From Mariprofundaceae bacterium (lineage in GTDB: Bacteria; Pseudomonadota; Zetaproteobacteria; Mariprofundales; Mariprofundaceae): a DNA stretch of 9,452 bases. Shown piece after piece: positions 1 to 7,456 of this stretch. The position numbers were made by a program, and so were the translations under genes. Below the pieces are notes generated by a model. That model was not told where the DNA came from, made no database searches, and saw only the letters and a list, made by a program, of their open reading frames with translations. Where the stretch lies: NCBI GenBank assembly GCA_027075825.1, contig JALSZZ010000236.1, forward strand, positions 1 to 9,452, in the 5' to 3' direction. Each line of letters begins with the position of its first letter. The stretch's first letter is position 1.

Positions 1-2
1 AC

Positions 3-1103
3 TCATGATGCTTCATCCCAGGCCGATACCTGATGCTGAATACGGCTGCTGGCCGGCAAGTCTGCAAGCTGACGCTGACGGCTGGCGCCATCGCCATGGA
101 TCCGCCAGTAAGGCAGGCGGGCGGCGACAATCGCCAGCTCTTCCGCCGGGGCACGCGCCTGCAGGAAGTCCAGTCGCTGCTCCAGCCAGTCGAGCATGGG
201 CATCACTGTTGCTGTCCAGGGATCAATCATCGCCGCTTGCATACCAAAGCGACAGGCGCGCCAGCGATTTTCACGGATCAGCGAATGATGAACCATCGGT
301 GCCGCCCCCTGCGCCATGGCTGCGATTGCTTCGGCACGGATATAGGCAACACATGCTTCAGTATCAGCCAACGTTGCCGGCAGATCCGAAATACGGATTT
401 CCAGCGTGCCATAATCAGGGTGCGGGCGCATTTCCCACCAGATATCGCGGATGGAATCAATGCTGTGGGTGGCAAGCAGCTGACGGGTGCAACGCTGAAA
501 GTCTGCCCAGTTCTGAAAATAAAACGGCATGCCGCCCTGACTCAGGCCCTCTGCTATTTTAATGCGTGCCGAAGCAAGGCCGGTATCATGGCCTGCCCAG
601 TAAGGCGAGTTGGCAGACAAGGCCAGAAACATGGGTAACAGCGGCAATAAATGATTGGATGCCTGAATGCAGGTTTCGCCATCGGGCATGCCGATATGTA
701 CATGCATACCAACAATATTGTAGCGGTGCAGCATCCAGCGCAGGCGCTGCTCCAGTTGCGCGTAACGTTCACCTTCGGATAGTTGTTGCTCCTGCCAGCG
801 GGCATAGGGATGGGTGGAGGAGGGCAGTAGCCGTATATCTGAAGCGAGCGTGCTTAGCTTCGTTTTAATGGTCTGTAGCTCATGCAGGCAATCGCGGCTG
901 TGGTGATGTACCGAAGAATTCATCTCGATAATGGAGGTGAAGACCTCGCCTTTTAGGTTGCCTTTGGCTTGTGCCTGTTGCCAGTGCTGCAATAGTTCCG
1001 GCGCTGCCGCCAGCTGCTGACCATTGATTGCATCGACCAGTATCCACTCCAGCTCTGTGCCGACGGTGCCCGGCGTGGAAGTGGTAAAATCAATCGCGTG
1101 CAA
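3..1103 (-). CDS. ybdK: YbdK-type carboxylate-amine ligase (GCS2 family)
   Basis: This is a predicted ATP-dependent ligase of the glutamate-cysteine ligase type 2 family. E. coli YbdK has weak glutamate-cysteine ligase activity in vitro, and the physiological substrate here is unknown. Numbering from the chosen start (366 residues, E. coli about 372), family motifs appear in order: GTELEW (15-20, acidic metal/ATP-binding strand), SSTHPYARW (95-103), HVHIG (134-138), the WEMRPHPDYGTLEIRISD block (223-240) and ENRWRACRFG (278-287). All look intact. The start is not obvious. A GTG at 1208 would give 401 residues, but its first 35 would lie entirely inside yaaA and resemble nothing in the family. 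I prefer the TTG at 1101-1103, which overlaps the yaaA stop by 14 bases and places GTELEW where YbdK homologues have it. The protein is cytoplasmic and is the last visible gene of a coupled three-gene unit. Confidence 0.85.
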   Translation of the reverse strand: MHAIDFTTSTPGTVGTELEWILVDAINGQQLAAAPELLQHWQQAQAKGNLKGEVFTSIIEMNSSVHHHSRDCLHELQTIKTKLSTLASDIRLLPSSTHPYARWQEQQLSEGERYAQLEQRLRWMLHRYNIVGMHVHIGMPDGETCIQASNHLLPLLPMFLALSANSPYWAGHDTGLASARIKIAEGLSQGGMPFYFQNWADFQRCTRQLLATHSIDSIRDIWWEMRPHPDYGTLEIRISDLPATLADTEACVAYIRAEAIAAMAQGAAPMVHHSLIRENRWRACRFGMQAAMIDPWTATVMPMLDWLEQRLDFLQARAPAEELAIVAARLPYWRIHGDGASRQRQLADLPASSRIQHQVSAWDEAS

Positions 1104-1902
1104 ATACCCACTCGCTGGCAGAAGACATGGCGGTGTGGTAGCGGTAGCCAGCGGCAGTAAATGCCTGCAATTCTTCTGCTTCCGTCCATTGTCGGGTGAT
1201 GATTTCACGAGCCATCAGGCCGCGTGCCCGTTTGGCATGAATGCCGATCACGCGATACGTATCGCCGTGAGCTTCCTTAAACACCGGGGTGATGACACGG
1301 CCAGCAATATGCTTTGCATCCACCGCCCGAAAATATTCCTGTGAAGCAAGATTGATCAGTGTATCTGTTGGCTGCTGTTGCATTTCACGCGCCAGCAGGT
1401 GGGTGACTTTCTCGCGCCAGAAGCTGTAAAGATCGGGAAAACGCTGAAAAAAAGCGGCATGCTCTGCTGCTACGCCTGGCAAGGCCGCCGCTTTGCTCAG
1501 CCGGGTGCCCATTTCCAGGCGATAAGCCTGCATCAGATCATCAGGGCGCAATACACCATACAAGCCGGAAAGTATGCGCACATGAGCGGCAGCAAAGCCC
1601 AGTTGCGCTTCGTTCAGCGTCGCAGCATCCAGCGTCTGATAGACATCGCCCTGAAAAGCCGCCAGCGCATGCGTGGCATTGTCCGTGTCAAACGGGGTTT
1701 GCCAGTGGCGAAAGCGGGCATGGTTAAGTTCGGCCAGCTTGTCGCTCAGTTTCATCAACTGGCTCAGCTGGTGACGGCCAAGGGTGCGCAGATGGCTGAC
1801 CAGTTGTGCCGCCTCATCCGCAAACAGCGGCTGTCGCGCCTGCAAAAAAGGCAGCCGACGCGCCATATCCAGTTTTTTGGCGGGTGAAATAACCAGCAGC
1901 AT
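1090..1902 (-). CDS. yaaA: Peroxide stress protein YaaA (DUF328/UPF0246)
   Basis: Cytoplasmic YaaA family protein of 270 residues (E. coli 258). In E. coli YaaA is induced by OxyR and limits intracellular free iron during hydrogen peroxide stress, and it has been reported to bind DNA. The sequence shows the family N-terminus MLLVISPAKKLD, then LMKLSDKLAELNHARF (about residues 50-65), ILSGLYGVLRPDDLMQAYRL (about 110-129), INLASQEYF and HAKRARGLMAREII near the C-terminus. The ATG start is supported by a GGGAGG ribosome-binding site 9 bases upstream. The start overlaps the upstream stop by one base in a TGATG arrangement, a classic reinitiation junction, so expression probably depends on the gene before it. 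No OxyR-like site was recognised in front of this gene, since it has no intergenic space of its own. Confidence 0.95.
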   Translation of the reverse strand: MLLVISPAKKLDMARRLPFLQARQPLFADEAAQLVSHLRTLGRHQLSQLMKLSDKLAELNHARFRHWQTPFDTDNATHALAAFQGDVYQTLDAATLNEAQLGFAAAHVRILSGLYGVLRPDDLMQAYRLEMGTRLSKAAALPGVAAEHAAFFQRFPDLYSFWREKVTHLLAREMQQQPTDTLINLASQEYFRAVDAKHIAGRVITPVFKEAHGDTYRVIGIHAKRARGLMAREIITRQWTEAEELQAFTAAGYRYHTAMSSASEWVFARD

Positions 1903-4226
1903 CAGCCAGAGCCTCCCATAGCCAGCAGTTGTTTCTCCAGTTGTCCCGCCCGTTCCTGATCAGCAACAACCTCAAAATAATATTGTTTGGGCAAGACCTT
2001 GCGTTTGCTCTGCTGTTCATGCCAGAGGCGCACCCGGCCCTGACGGACGGCAATAAAGCGCATAAACCCCTTGTTATCCTTGAAGCGGCCCAGGTAGTAA
2101 CGTTCTTTCGTCTTGCAGCCAAAAAGCCGTACATCCACTGGCTTCAGGCTGATTTCCTTGGCCAGCTTCATGAATGCCGGTACATCGAGATCAATGCCAT
2201 TGACGTTATAACGCAAGTGAGATTCGCCCTTGTCGTTCAGCGCCTTGCCATCCACAGACAATGAAAACACATCGGTGTGACGTGCCGGATCGTGGTCTGC
2301 GGCTTTTTCCAGCACCGGACGCACCACCTTGGAGCAGGAAGACAGGCGGTCAGCGCGACCAATCGCCGGGGAAATGGTGATCTTGTGGTCGCCATCAAAA
2401 AGAAATGCCGGTGCTTCCGTTAAATAAACCACGCCGATACCAAGTTCCAGCACCGGTAACTGATTGCGGCGGTTTTCTTCATTATTGGTTTCGACAATAC
2501 GCAGAATATCCCTGGCCAGGCCGCAGGCACGGGCAACGGCCATGTGTTGAGGCTCATTGCTGTATTCCATCAGACTGAGGATAATGGCATCGCCTTCAAC
2601 AAACACCTTTTCCGCACCGTAGGAGGGCAACAAATCGGAAATCGGATCGAAAAAGGTGCGGCTGAAATGCGTTGCCGGATTCAGCCCCTTGTCGCGCAGG
2701 CTTTGCGTAATCCCCACTGAGCCGCGTACATCGGCCTTGATGATGGCATGGCCGCAAATTTTCTCTTCATCGCGGGCTTTTTCTTCATCAGAAGAAAAAT
2801 AATACAGCACGTCATTGGCACTGGAAAGCCGATGATCCTCATCATTGTCGATCACATGAATGCGCAACAAATGCCTGCGCATGAACAGTGCTATCTTGAG
2901 ATCGTGACGATAGCGCACCATGGTGCTCAAAAAGCGAAAACACAGTTTTTCGCTGGGATCGCCGGGGTCTTCCACCTGATCCAGCGCCTGAAACAGAGAC
3001 TCCGGGTCGTGGCCGGATACCTTGCCCATGCTCTTGATTTTTCGCCGTATGGCTGATTTTGCCTTGCCGCCGAGAAAATATTCATAGACCTGACGGTGCG
3101 TCAGCGCGCCATGGACAGCCCGGTAGCCAACATGCGCCTTGAAGCTGGCAGCAATGGCCGTGCGAATCCCCATGCGTTTGACAAGATCCAGCAACCACCA
3201 CTGGCAATCCAGGCGAACCTGGTTTTCGGCCCTGAGTCGCTGCCGCTCTTCCTTGTCGCTGATCAGGCGCAGGATGGCATACATTTCCGCCTTGTTACTG
3301 GCGGCGAACAGGGGTTCGATGTTTTCCACCATATCGAACCAGTCGAGCATGAGTTGATCTTCATGCGCCAGCGAGGGGAAAAACGTCTCGGCATCGTCAG
3401 GAAGATCATCTGCATGCAGCGCAATTGCCGTGGTATTCGCTGGCTGGATATGGGCAAACATGGCATCCAGTTGTTGATTCAGTTCGGCAATACTCTCGCG
3501 GTTGTTTTGCGAATCCACGCTTGGCGGCAGCATATAATGATGCACCATCATCCATGTGTCATCCGGTTTGCTGGCTCGCAGCACGGGATTATCCAGCACG
3601 TTTTTGATGAATTCCCGCTGCACAATATCAAGCACGGCATCACTGAGTTTGGCAACCTTGTTCCACTCTGCGCCACTGATTTGTTGCAATATGATGCCCA
3701 GCAAGTGATCACGCAGCCGGGGCTGATGCCGGGTCAGCCAGTTGGCGACTTCCTGAGCAGCAATGGCCTTGCCCTCCTGATGCTGGCCCTCGGAGCCACG
3801 CGAGGCGCGGCGTTTCCAGTCGTGCAAGGTGTGTTCCAGCCGGTGGTCGATAAAATTGAAGGTATGCGTCAGAATGCCCAGTCGTGCCAGCCACACCAGA
3901 TGCGGGTTATCCTCAGCTTTGGCCTGATAAATGGCGGATTCCATGGTGCGCACACAGGCCTTCTGGAATTTAACCAGCAAATAACCCTGAGGTCTGGGGG
4001 GCTGCACCCAGTTTTTCTTGCCCTCATGCAGCTTGAGTACCATTTTGACGGTCTCATCCACCAGTTGTCGCAGGCTGCGCGGCAAGCTGTCGCCAAAGGC
4101 GACATCAATACGAACATTATCAATACCACGACGAAAATCATCGGTATGAATATCCGGCAACGATGGCGAAGCCAGATCAAACGGTGGCCGGATCGACGGG
4201 TTACCCTTTTTGAACAATGAAAACAT
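1902..4226 (-). CDS. Large protein with divergent class III nucleotide-cyclase-like domain
   Basis: A 774-residue protein from the ATG at 4224-4226. A TTG at 4274 would add 16 residues but has no ribosome-binding site and falls in a possible promoter. Residues 1-490 are mostly helical-looking, lack obvious membrane segments, and match no family I recognise. Residues about 490-640 follow the class III adenylate/guanylate cyclase layout: ADVRGS with the first metal aspartate (D499), EGDAIILS with the second (D546), a GIGV strand (596-599), then TISPAIGRADRLSS (617-630). Some catalytic positions differ. The lysine expected three residues before the GD glycine is phenylalanine (F542), and the transition-state asparagine is replaced in GRADRL, while arginine R627 is kept. 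It may be a weak cyclase, accept another nucleotide, or be a non-catalytic sensor. A basic C-terminal region of about 130 residues follows. The gene heads the unit with yaaA and ybdK. The domain call is inferred from motifs, not from a search. Confidence 0.6.
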   Translation of the reverse strand: MFSLFKKGNPSIRPPFDLASPSLPDIHTDDFRRGIDNVRIDVAFGDSLPRSLRQLVDETVKMVLKLHEGKKNWVQPPRPQGYLLVKFQKACVRTMESAIYQAKAEDNPHLVWLARLGILTHTFNFIDHRLEHTLHDWKRRASRGSEGQHQEGKAIAAQEVANWLTRHQPRLRDHLLGIILQQISGAEWNKVAKLSDAVLDIVQREFIKNVLDNPVLRASKPDDTWMMVHHYMLPPSVDSQNNRESIAELNQQLDAMFAHIQPANTTAIALHADDLPDDAETFFPSLAHEDQLMLDWFDMVENIEPLFAASNKAEMYAILRLISDKEERQRLRAENQVRLDCQWWLLDLVKRMGIRTAIAASFKAHVGYRAVHGALTHRQVYEYFLGGKAKSAIRRKIKSMGKVSGHDPESLFQALDQVEDPGDPSEKLCFRFLSTMVRYRHDLKIALFMRRHLLRIHVIDNDEDHRLSSANDVLYYFSSDEEKARDEEKICGHAIIKADVRGSVGITQSLRDKGLNPATHFSRTFFDPISDLLPSYGAEKVFVEGDAIILSLMEYSNEPQHMAVARACGLARDILRIVETNNEENRRNQLPVLELGIGVVYLTEAPAFLFDGDHKITISPAIGRADRLSSCSKVVRPVLEKAADHDPARHTDVFSLSVDGKALNDKGESHLRYNVNGIDLDVPAFMKLAKEISLKPVDVRLFGCKTKERYYLGRFKDNKGFMRFIAVRQGRVRLWHEQQSKRKVLPKQYYFEVVADQERAGQLEKQLLAMGGSG
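1912..1917 (-). promoter_or_regulatory. Ribosome-binding site of yaaA
   Basis: GGGAGG on the minus strand lies 9 bases before the yaaA ATG, inside the last codons of the upstream gene. It supports the start choice and the TGATG translational coupling. Confidence 0.75.
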
Positions 4227-4261
4227 GAAAGTGTGGTGCGCGCTCCCTGTGACTCCGAGCA

Positions 4262-4290
4262 AGCTTAGACACAAAAAGAAGACAATTCAA
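4262..4290 (-). promoter_or_regulatory. Possible promoter of the cyclase-like gene
   Basis: Reading the minus strand, TTGAAT (4285-4290) and TAAGCT (4262-4267) are separated by 17 bases. These match 4/6 and 3/6 of the sigma70 boxes, so this is weak evidence. It would give the three-gene unit its own transcript starting just ahead of the ATG at 4226. It fits the choice of that ATG over the TTG at 4274. Confidence 0.3.
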
Positions 4291-4299
4291 GCATGGCGC

Positions 4300-4315
4300 G
4301 TTTGCCGACGCAAAC
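4300..4315 (-). terminator. Short hairpin after the permease genes, possible weak terminator
   Basis: A perfect inverted repeat with 6-base arms (GTTTGC and GCAAAC) and a 4-base loop begins 3 bases after the dppC-like stop codon on the minus strand. No U-tract follows directly; a T-rich stretch comes about 17 bases later. It could protect an mRNA end or weakly terminate. The evidence is structural only. Confidence 0.3.
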
Positions 4316-4317
4316 TG

Positions 4318-5118
4318 TCAACGCTTCACATCCAGATGATCACGCAATGTATCACCCAGCAGATTGATGGCCATCACCAGCATAAACAACAGCAACCCCG
4401 GCCAGACGACGAGCAACGGATTAGTCAACATCAGGCGCGTACCCTCGCGAATCATGGTGCCCAGCGAAGCATCCGGGGCCTGTACGCCAATGCCCAGAAA
4501 TGAAAGTCCGGCCTCGCCAATCATCACGGCTGCCACGCCAAAGCTGGCTTCCACCAGCAAAGGCGCTGCAATATTGGGTAGCAAATGACGTATGGCAATA
4601 GCGGGAAAACCCAGGCCGGCGGCGCGCAGGGCCTCGATCCAGGCGATATGCCTTAACGACATTACCTGCACTCTGCTTAAACGGGCAAAGCCTGTCCAGC
4701 CGACGGCCACCAGCGCCAGCAGCAGGTTTTCCACGCCCGGGCCAAGCATGGCCGCCAGTGCGATAGCCAGTAAAATACCGGGAAATGACAGCACAATATC
4801 AGTCAGCCGCATCAGCAAGGCATCGACCCAGCCGCCGTACCAGCCTGCCAGCATACCGGTGCAGATACCCAGCGCTGCTCCCAGCGTCACAACGCTGAGG
4901 CTGATTGCCAGCGACAGGCGCACGCCCTCAGCCAGGCGATCCAGCACATCGCGTCCCAGTGCGTCGCAGCCCAGCCAGTGACTGGCGGAAGGGGCGGCCA
5001 GTACGCTGTCAAGGTTGACCACATGACCATTATGCCCGGTCAGCGGTGCCAGCAGGCAGATCAGCAGTGGCAGACTCAGGCAGACCGCTGCCAGTCGCAC
5101 GGCGGGATTACGCCACAT
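4318..5118 (-). CDS. ABC transporter permease, DppC/NikC type
   Basis: Inner-membrane permease of 266 residues from the peptide/nickel uptake class (BPD_transp_1). It forms the channel together with the DppB-like partner encoded just upstream. An N-terminal membrane segment (about 8-27) is followed by the subfamily signature HWLGCDALGRDVLDRL (47-62). Further hydrophobic segments follow, with the ATPase-contacting EAA loop EALRAAGLGFPAIAIRHLLPN (162-182) and GEAGLSFLGIGVQAP (201-215). The C-terminus LLGDTLRDHLDVKR is typical of the family. The length is at the short end (usual 270-300) but nothing appears missing. Its ATG lies inside the end of the upstream gene (11-base overlap) without a strong ribosome-binding site, so coupling is likely. 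Substrate cannot be read from permease sequence: oligopeptide, dipeptide, nickel or another small solute are all possible. I therefore give no gene symbol. Confidence 0.9.
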   Translation of the reverse strand: MWRNPAVRLAAVCLSLPLLICLLAPLTGHNGHVVNLDSVLAAPSASHWLGCDALGRDVLDRLAEGVRLSLAISLSVVTLGAALGICTGMLAGWYGGWVDALLMRLTDIVLSFPGILLAIALAAMLGPGVENLLLALVAVGWTGFARLSRVQVMSLRHIAWIEALRAAGLGFPAIAIRHLLPNIAAPLLVEASFGVAAVMIGEAGLSFLGIGVQAPDASLGTMIREGTRLMLTNPLLVVWPGLLLFMLVMAINLLGDTLRDHLDVKR

Positions 5119-6031
5119 GACGTTGACGCGGATCGAGTATCAGCGCCAGCACATCGGCCAGCAGGTTGGCCAGTACATAACACAGGGCAATCAGCAACAC
5201 GCAGCCTTGCACCATGGGGTAGTCACGGCGCTGAATGGCCTCAATGGTCAGTAAGCCCAGTCCCGGCCAGTCAAACACGGTTTCGGTAATCACCGCGCCA
5301 CCCAGCACGGCACCAAGTTGCAGGGTGAACAGGGTCAGCACCGGTAACAAGGCCAGCCGTGCTGCATGCCGCCACCAGATGCGCAACTCGGAGATGCCAT
5401 AGGCGCGGGCCGTGCGGCAGGCATCCAGTGTCATGGCTTCCAGCCAGGCTGCACGCGCCATGCGTGAGAGAATAGCCGCCAGTGCCGTGCCCAGGGTGAT
5501 GGCTGGCAGGATGATGGCACCAGGTTGTTCCATACCGGATACCGGCAGCCACCCCAGAGTGACTGAAAACAGGAAAATCAACATCGGGCCGAGCCAGAAA
5601 TTGGGTATGGACACACCAAGCAAAGAAAAAACCATGGCCGCCGTATCAGCGGTCTGACCATGCCTGCGAGCCGCAATATAGCCCAGCGGAACAGCCATCA
5701 GCACCGCCAGCAGTAAGCTGACCACCGCCAGACGGAAAGTGGCGGCTGCCCGCTCCGTAAGGCGTGCCAGCACATCATGCTGATCAATAATGCTCTTGCC
5801 CCAGTCGCCGTGCAACAACCCCTGAATATAGTGGACATATTGCACCATCAGCGGCTGGTCCAGGTGCAGTGTCTGACGCATGGCTTCACGATCTGCGGCC
5901 AGCGCTGTCTCGCCGAGCAAGGCATCGACCGGGTCGCCCGGCACCAGATGCAGCAAAAAAAAGACCAGCGTCACCACGCCCAGCAGTGTAGGCAGGGTTT
6001 GCAGCAGGCGGGCGAGGATCAGCCGGTACAT
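5108..6031 (-). CDS. ABC transporter permease, DppB/NikB type
   Basis: Inner-membrane permease of 307 residues, partner of the DppC/NikC-like protein. The N-terminus has the expected first membrane helix (about 5-30) ending in HLVPGDPVDALLGE, and the conserved LHLDQPLMVQY segment (55-65). Later come LGVSIPNFWLGP (138-149), the EAA loop around residues 198-221 (EAMTLDACRTARAYGIS) and the signature FDWPGLGLLTIEAIQRRDYPMVQG (253-276), closing with LILDPRQRH. Length fits the family (about 305-340). The ribosome-binding site is weak; the ATG at 6029-6031 is the natural start because it opens directly into the first helix. The 120 bases upstream hold no gene. Neither a periplasmic binding protein nor the two ATPases normally needed are in the window, so the pair is separated from its partners or uses shared components. 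Confidence 0.92.
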   Translation of the reverse strand: MYRLILARLLQTLPTLLGVVTLVFFLLHLVPGDPVDALLGETALAADREAMRQTLHLDQPLMVQYVHYIQGLLHGDWGKSIIDQHDVLARLTERAAATFRLAVVSLLLAVLMAVPLGYIAARRHGQTADTAAMVFSLLGVSIPNFWLGPMLIFLFSVTLGWLPVSGMEQPGAIILPAITLGTALAAILSRMARAAWLEAMTLDACRTARAYGISELRIWWRHAARLALLPVLTLFTLQLGAVLGGAVITETVFDWPGLGLLTIEAIQRRDYPMVQGCVLLIALCYVLANLLADVLALILDPRQRHVA

Positions 6032-6151
6032 ACTATGGCATACGCATGGCCGTCATCGTCCTGATGGTTGTCGTGCGGGCGCTCAGGCGCAGCCTGGCCT
6101 GATGTTGGATCATAAATCACAGATGCTCACATAATGAATGGTCGGGGTTGA

Positions 6152-7414
6152 TTACAAGGCCCACTCTGATGATTCCAGCAGCCGCTGGCAAGACATCCCC
6201 CTGAGTAATTCATCATGCTCTACCCTTGATAGTTGCACCAGCGGATTATTTGCCTTGCTACGGATGTTTTCCATTGCTTTCCGGTAGCGTGTAAAGCTGG
6301 CCTTGCAGCCATCGCGAATGCTGTAATGGCTTTTGTAAGCTTGACGGAACGCTTGCTCTTCCCAGTGCAAAAGCTCGCAATCCACCACAGCGCGAACCGT
6401 GACCTGACGGCAGTTTTGCAGCAAGCCAAGCTCGCCACATACATCACCGGGTTTCAGTGTGCACAAATAGTATTCGCGTCCATGCCAGCAATAATTGATG
6501 CTCATCCAACCGGATTTCACGATATACATGCCCAGGGTTTCTTTCTCGCCCTGAGCAAACAGCGTTGCCCCTGCCGGGCAAGACATGAGCCGAAGTTCTT
6601 TTGCCACCATGGGGAGCGCCTCTCTTTCCAGATCAGAGAACCAGGGGATATGCAGCAGCATATCAAGCAGTAGATGCCGTTTGAACCTCTTGTTGATATA
6701 TCGCCGGAAACCAGCATCCTGCCGCATTAGCTGATGAACCATTGTGTAGGGGATTTCGACCACGGTACTGTCTTCTGCAGCATACAAATCGCAGGTGCGC
6801 TGGTGCGTCCTCAGATACAGGGCGATTTCGCCGCAGATGTTACTCCGACCAATATTTGCGCCTTGTTGTTGCCGCCCCTGGCAATCAATATACGGATGCA
6901 GGCTGCCTGTCGCCACCAGAAACATGCACTCTGCCACATCACCCGCCCTGACCAGTTGCTGGCCTTTTTCGTAACATCGCACCCGACACTCTTTTAACAA
7001 ACGGTGAATAACAGACATGGATTGCCCCGCCCAGAAGGGGTGATTACGCAAAATGTCACATAGAGGGTCTTCATCTCCTTTGCACACAGATGGCTGGCAT
7101 GTTGTGCATGCATTGAACAAACAACGGCACAACTGTCGTTCATCACTGGCCGGATGATGATCGGCATAATGCTGAAACATTCGCATCGCCTGATCTGACT
7201 GCCCCGTTTTAGCGTAAAGGCGCGCGACTACAGCATAACTCTTCGCCGCATGATCACGCAGGCCTGCGTGATCTGATAACTGAGCTGCCATAAGCCATAG
7301 CTCAGGATCTTCTTTTGTCTGCTCAGCCATCTTGATACAGGATTTTGCTGCCAGTACAAAATTGCCCGACTGAACGGCAGCGCTGATGATGTGATGATTC
7401 GTTGATTTGGACAT
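6152..7414 (-). CDS. Tandem cyclic-nucleotide-binding-domain protein with helical N-terminus
   Basis: A 420-residue soluble protein. Residues about 8-90 form paired helices resembling TPR repeats. Residues 96-119 hold six cysteines (C96, C98, C103, C106, C111, C119). Two cNMP-binding-like domains follow, about 125-245 and 255-365. The first has a phosphate-binding cassette beginning GEIALYL with arginine at 206 (QRTC). The second has GELGLL (327-332) with R336 in a shorter, less canonical cassette. No helix-turn-helix is visible, so unlike CRP/FNR it is probably not a transcription factor. The layout recalls tandem-cNBD regulatory subunits, where ligand binding controls a partner protein. The ATG at 7412-7414 is chosen over an upstream TTG (7483) because AGGGGAG sits 7 bases before it. 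A CRP-like site lies upstream. The C-terminal 55 residues have no recognisable domain. Ligand and partner are unknown. Confidence 0.75.
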   Translation of the reverse strand: MSKSTNHHIISAAVQSGNFVLAAKSCIKMAEQTKEDPELWLMAAQLSDHAGLRDHAAKSYAVVARLYAKTGQSDQAMRMFQHYADHHPASDERQLCRCLFNACTTCQPSVCKGDEDPLCDILRNHPFWAGQSMSVIHRLLKECRVRCYEKGQQLVRAGDVAECMFLVATGSLHPYIDCQGRQQQGANIGRSNICGEIALYLRTHQRTCDLYAAEDSTVVEIPYTMVHQLMRQDAGFRRYINKRFKRHLLLDMLLHIPWFSDLEREALPMVAKELRLMSCPAGATLFAQGEKETLGMYIVKSGWMSINYCWHGREYYLCTLKPGDVCGELGLLQNCRQVTVRAVVDCELLHWEEQAFRQAYKSHYSIRDGCKASFTRYRKAMENIRSKANNPLVQLSRVEHDELLRGMSCQRLLESSEWAL

Positions 7415-7421
7415 GCCCTCT

Positions 7422-7428
7422 CTCCCCT
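7422..7428 (-). promoter_or_regulatory. Ribosome-binding site of the tandem-cNBD gene
   Basis: AGGGGAG on the minus strand, 7 bases before the ATG at 7414. It is strong enough to decide the start against the in-frame TTG at 7483, which has nothing comparable. Confidence 0.8.
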
Positions 7429-7456
7429 TTAGTTCGCCTGGTGTTGCACTCGAAAA

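Noticed and set aside
33..638. Plus-strand open frames opposite ybdK, and a similar one at 1378-1887 opposite yaaA.
   Set aside because: Antisense shadows of well-conserved genes, with no plausible domain.
3096..4220. Long open frame on the plus strand opposite the cyclase-like gene (374 codons).
   Set aside because: It lies wholly antisense to a gene with recognisable motifs, shows no family motif of its own, and its composition fits a shadow of the opposite strand.
4227..4274. TTG start at 4274 for the cyclase-like gene, and AGGGAG upstream of ATG 4226 as its ribosome-binding site.
   Set aside because: The TTG has no purine-rich site before it. AGGGAG is 16 bases from the ATG, too far to count as normal spacing, so the ATG is kept on N-terminus and promoter grounds only.
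6081..6099. CAGGC/GCCTG hairpin in the gap before the permease genes as a terminator for the cNBD gene.
   Set aside because: Only a 5-base stem with a 3-base loop and no T-run on the transcribed strand.
6032..6151. A small gene or RNA in the 120 bases between the cNBD gene and the permeases.
   Set aside because: No start with ribosome-binding site, no convincing promoter and no stable fold seen; only the TCACA half-sites stand out.
6152..7414. Annotation as a CRP/FNR-type transcription factor.
   Set aside because: After the second cNBD there is no helix-turn-helix; the C-terminal residues do not fit one.
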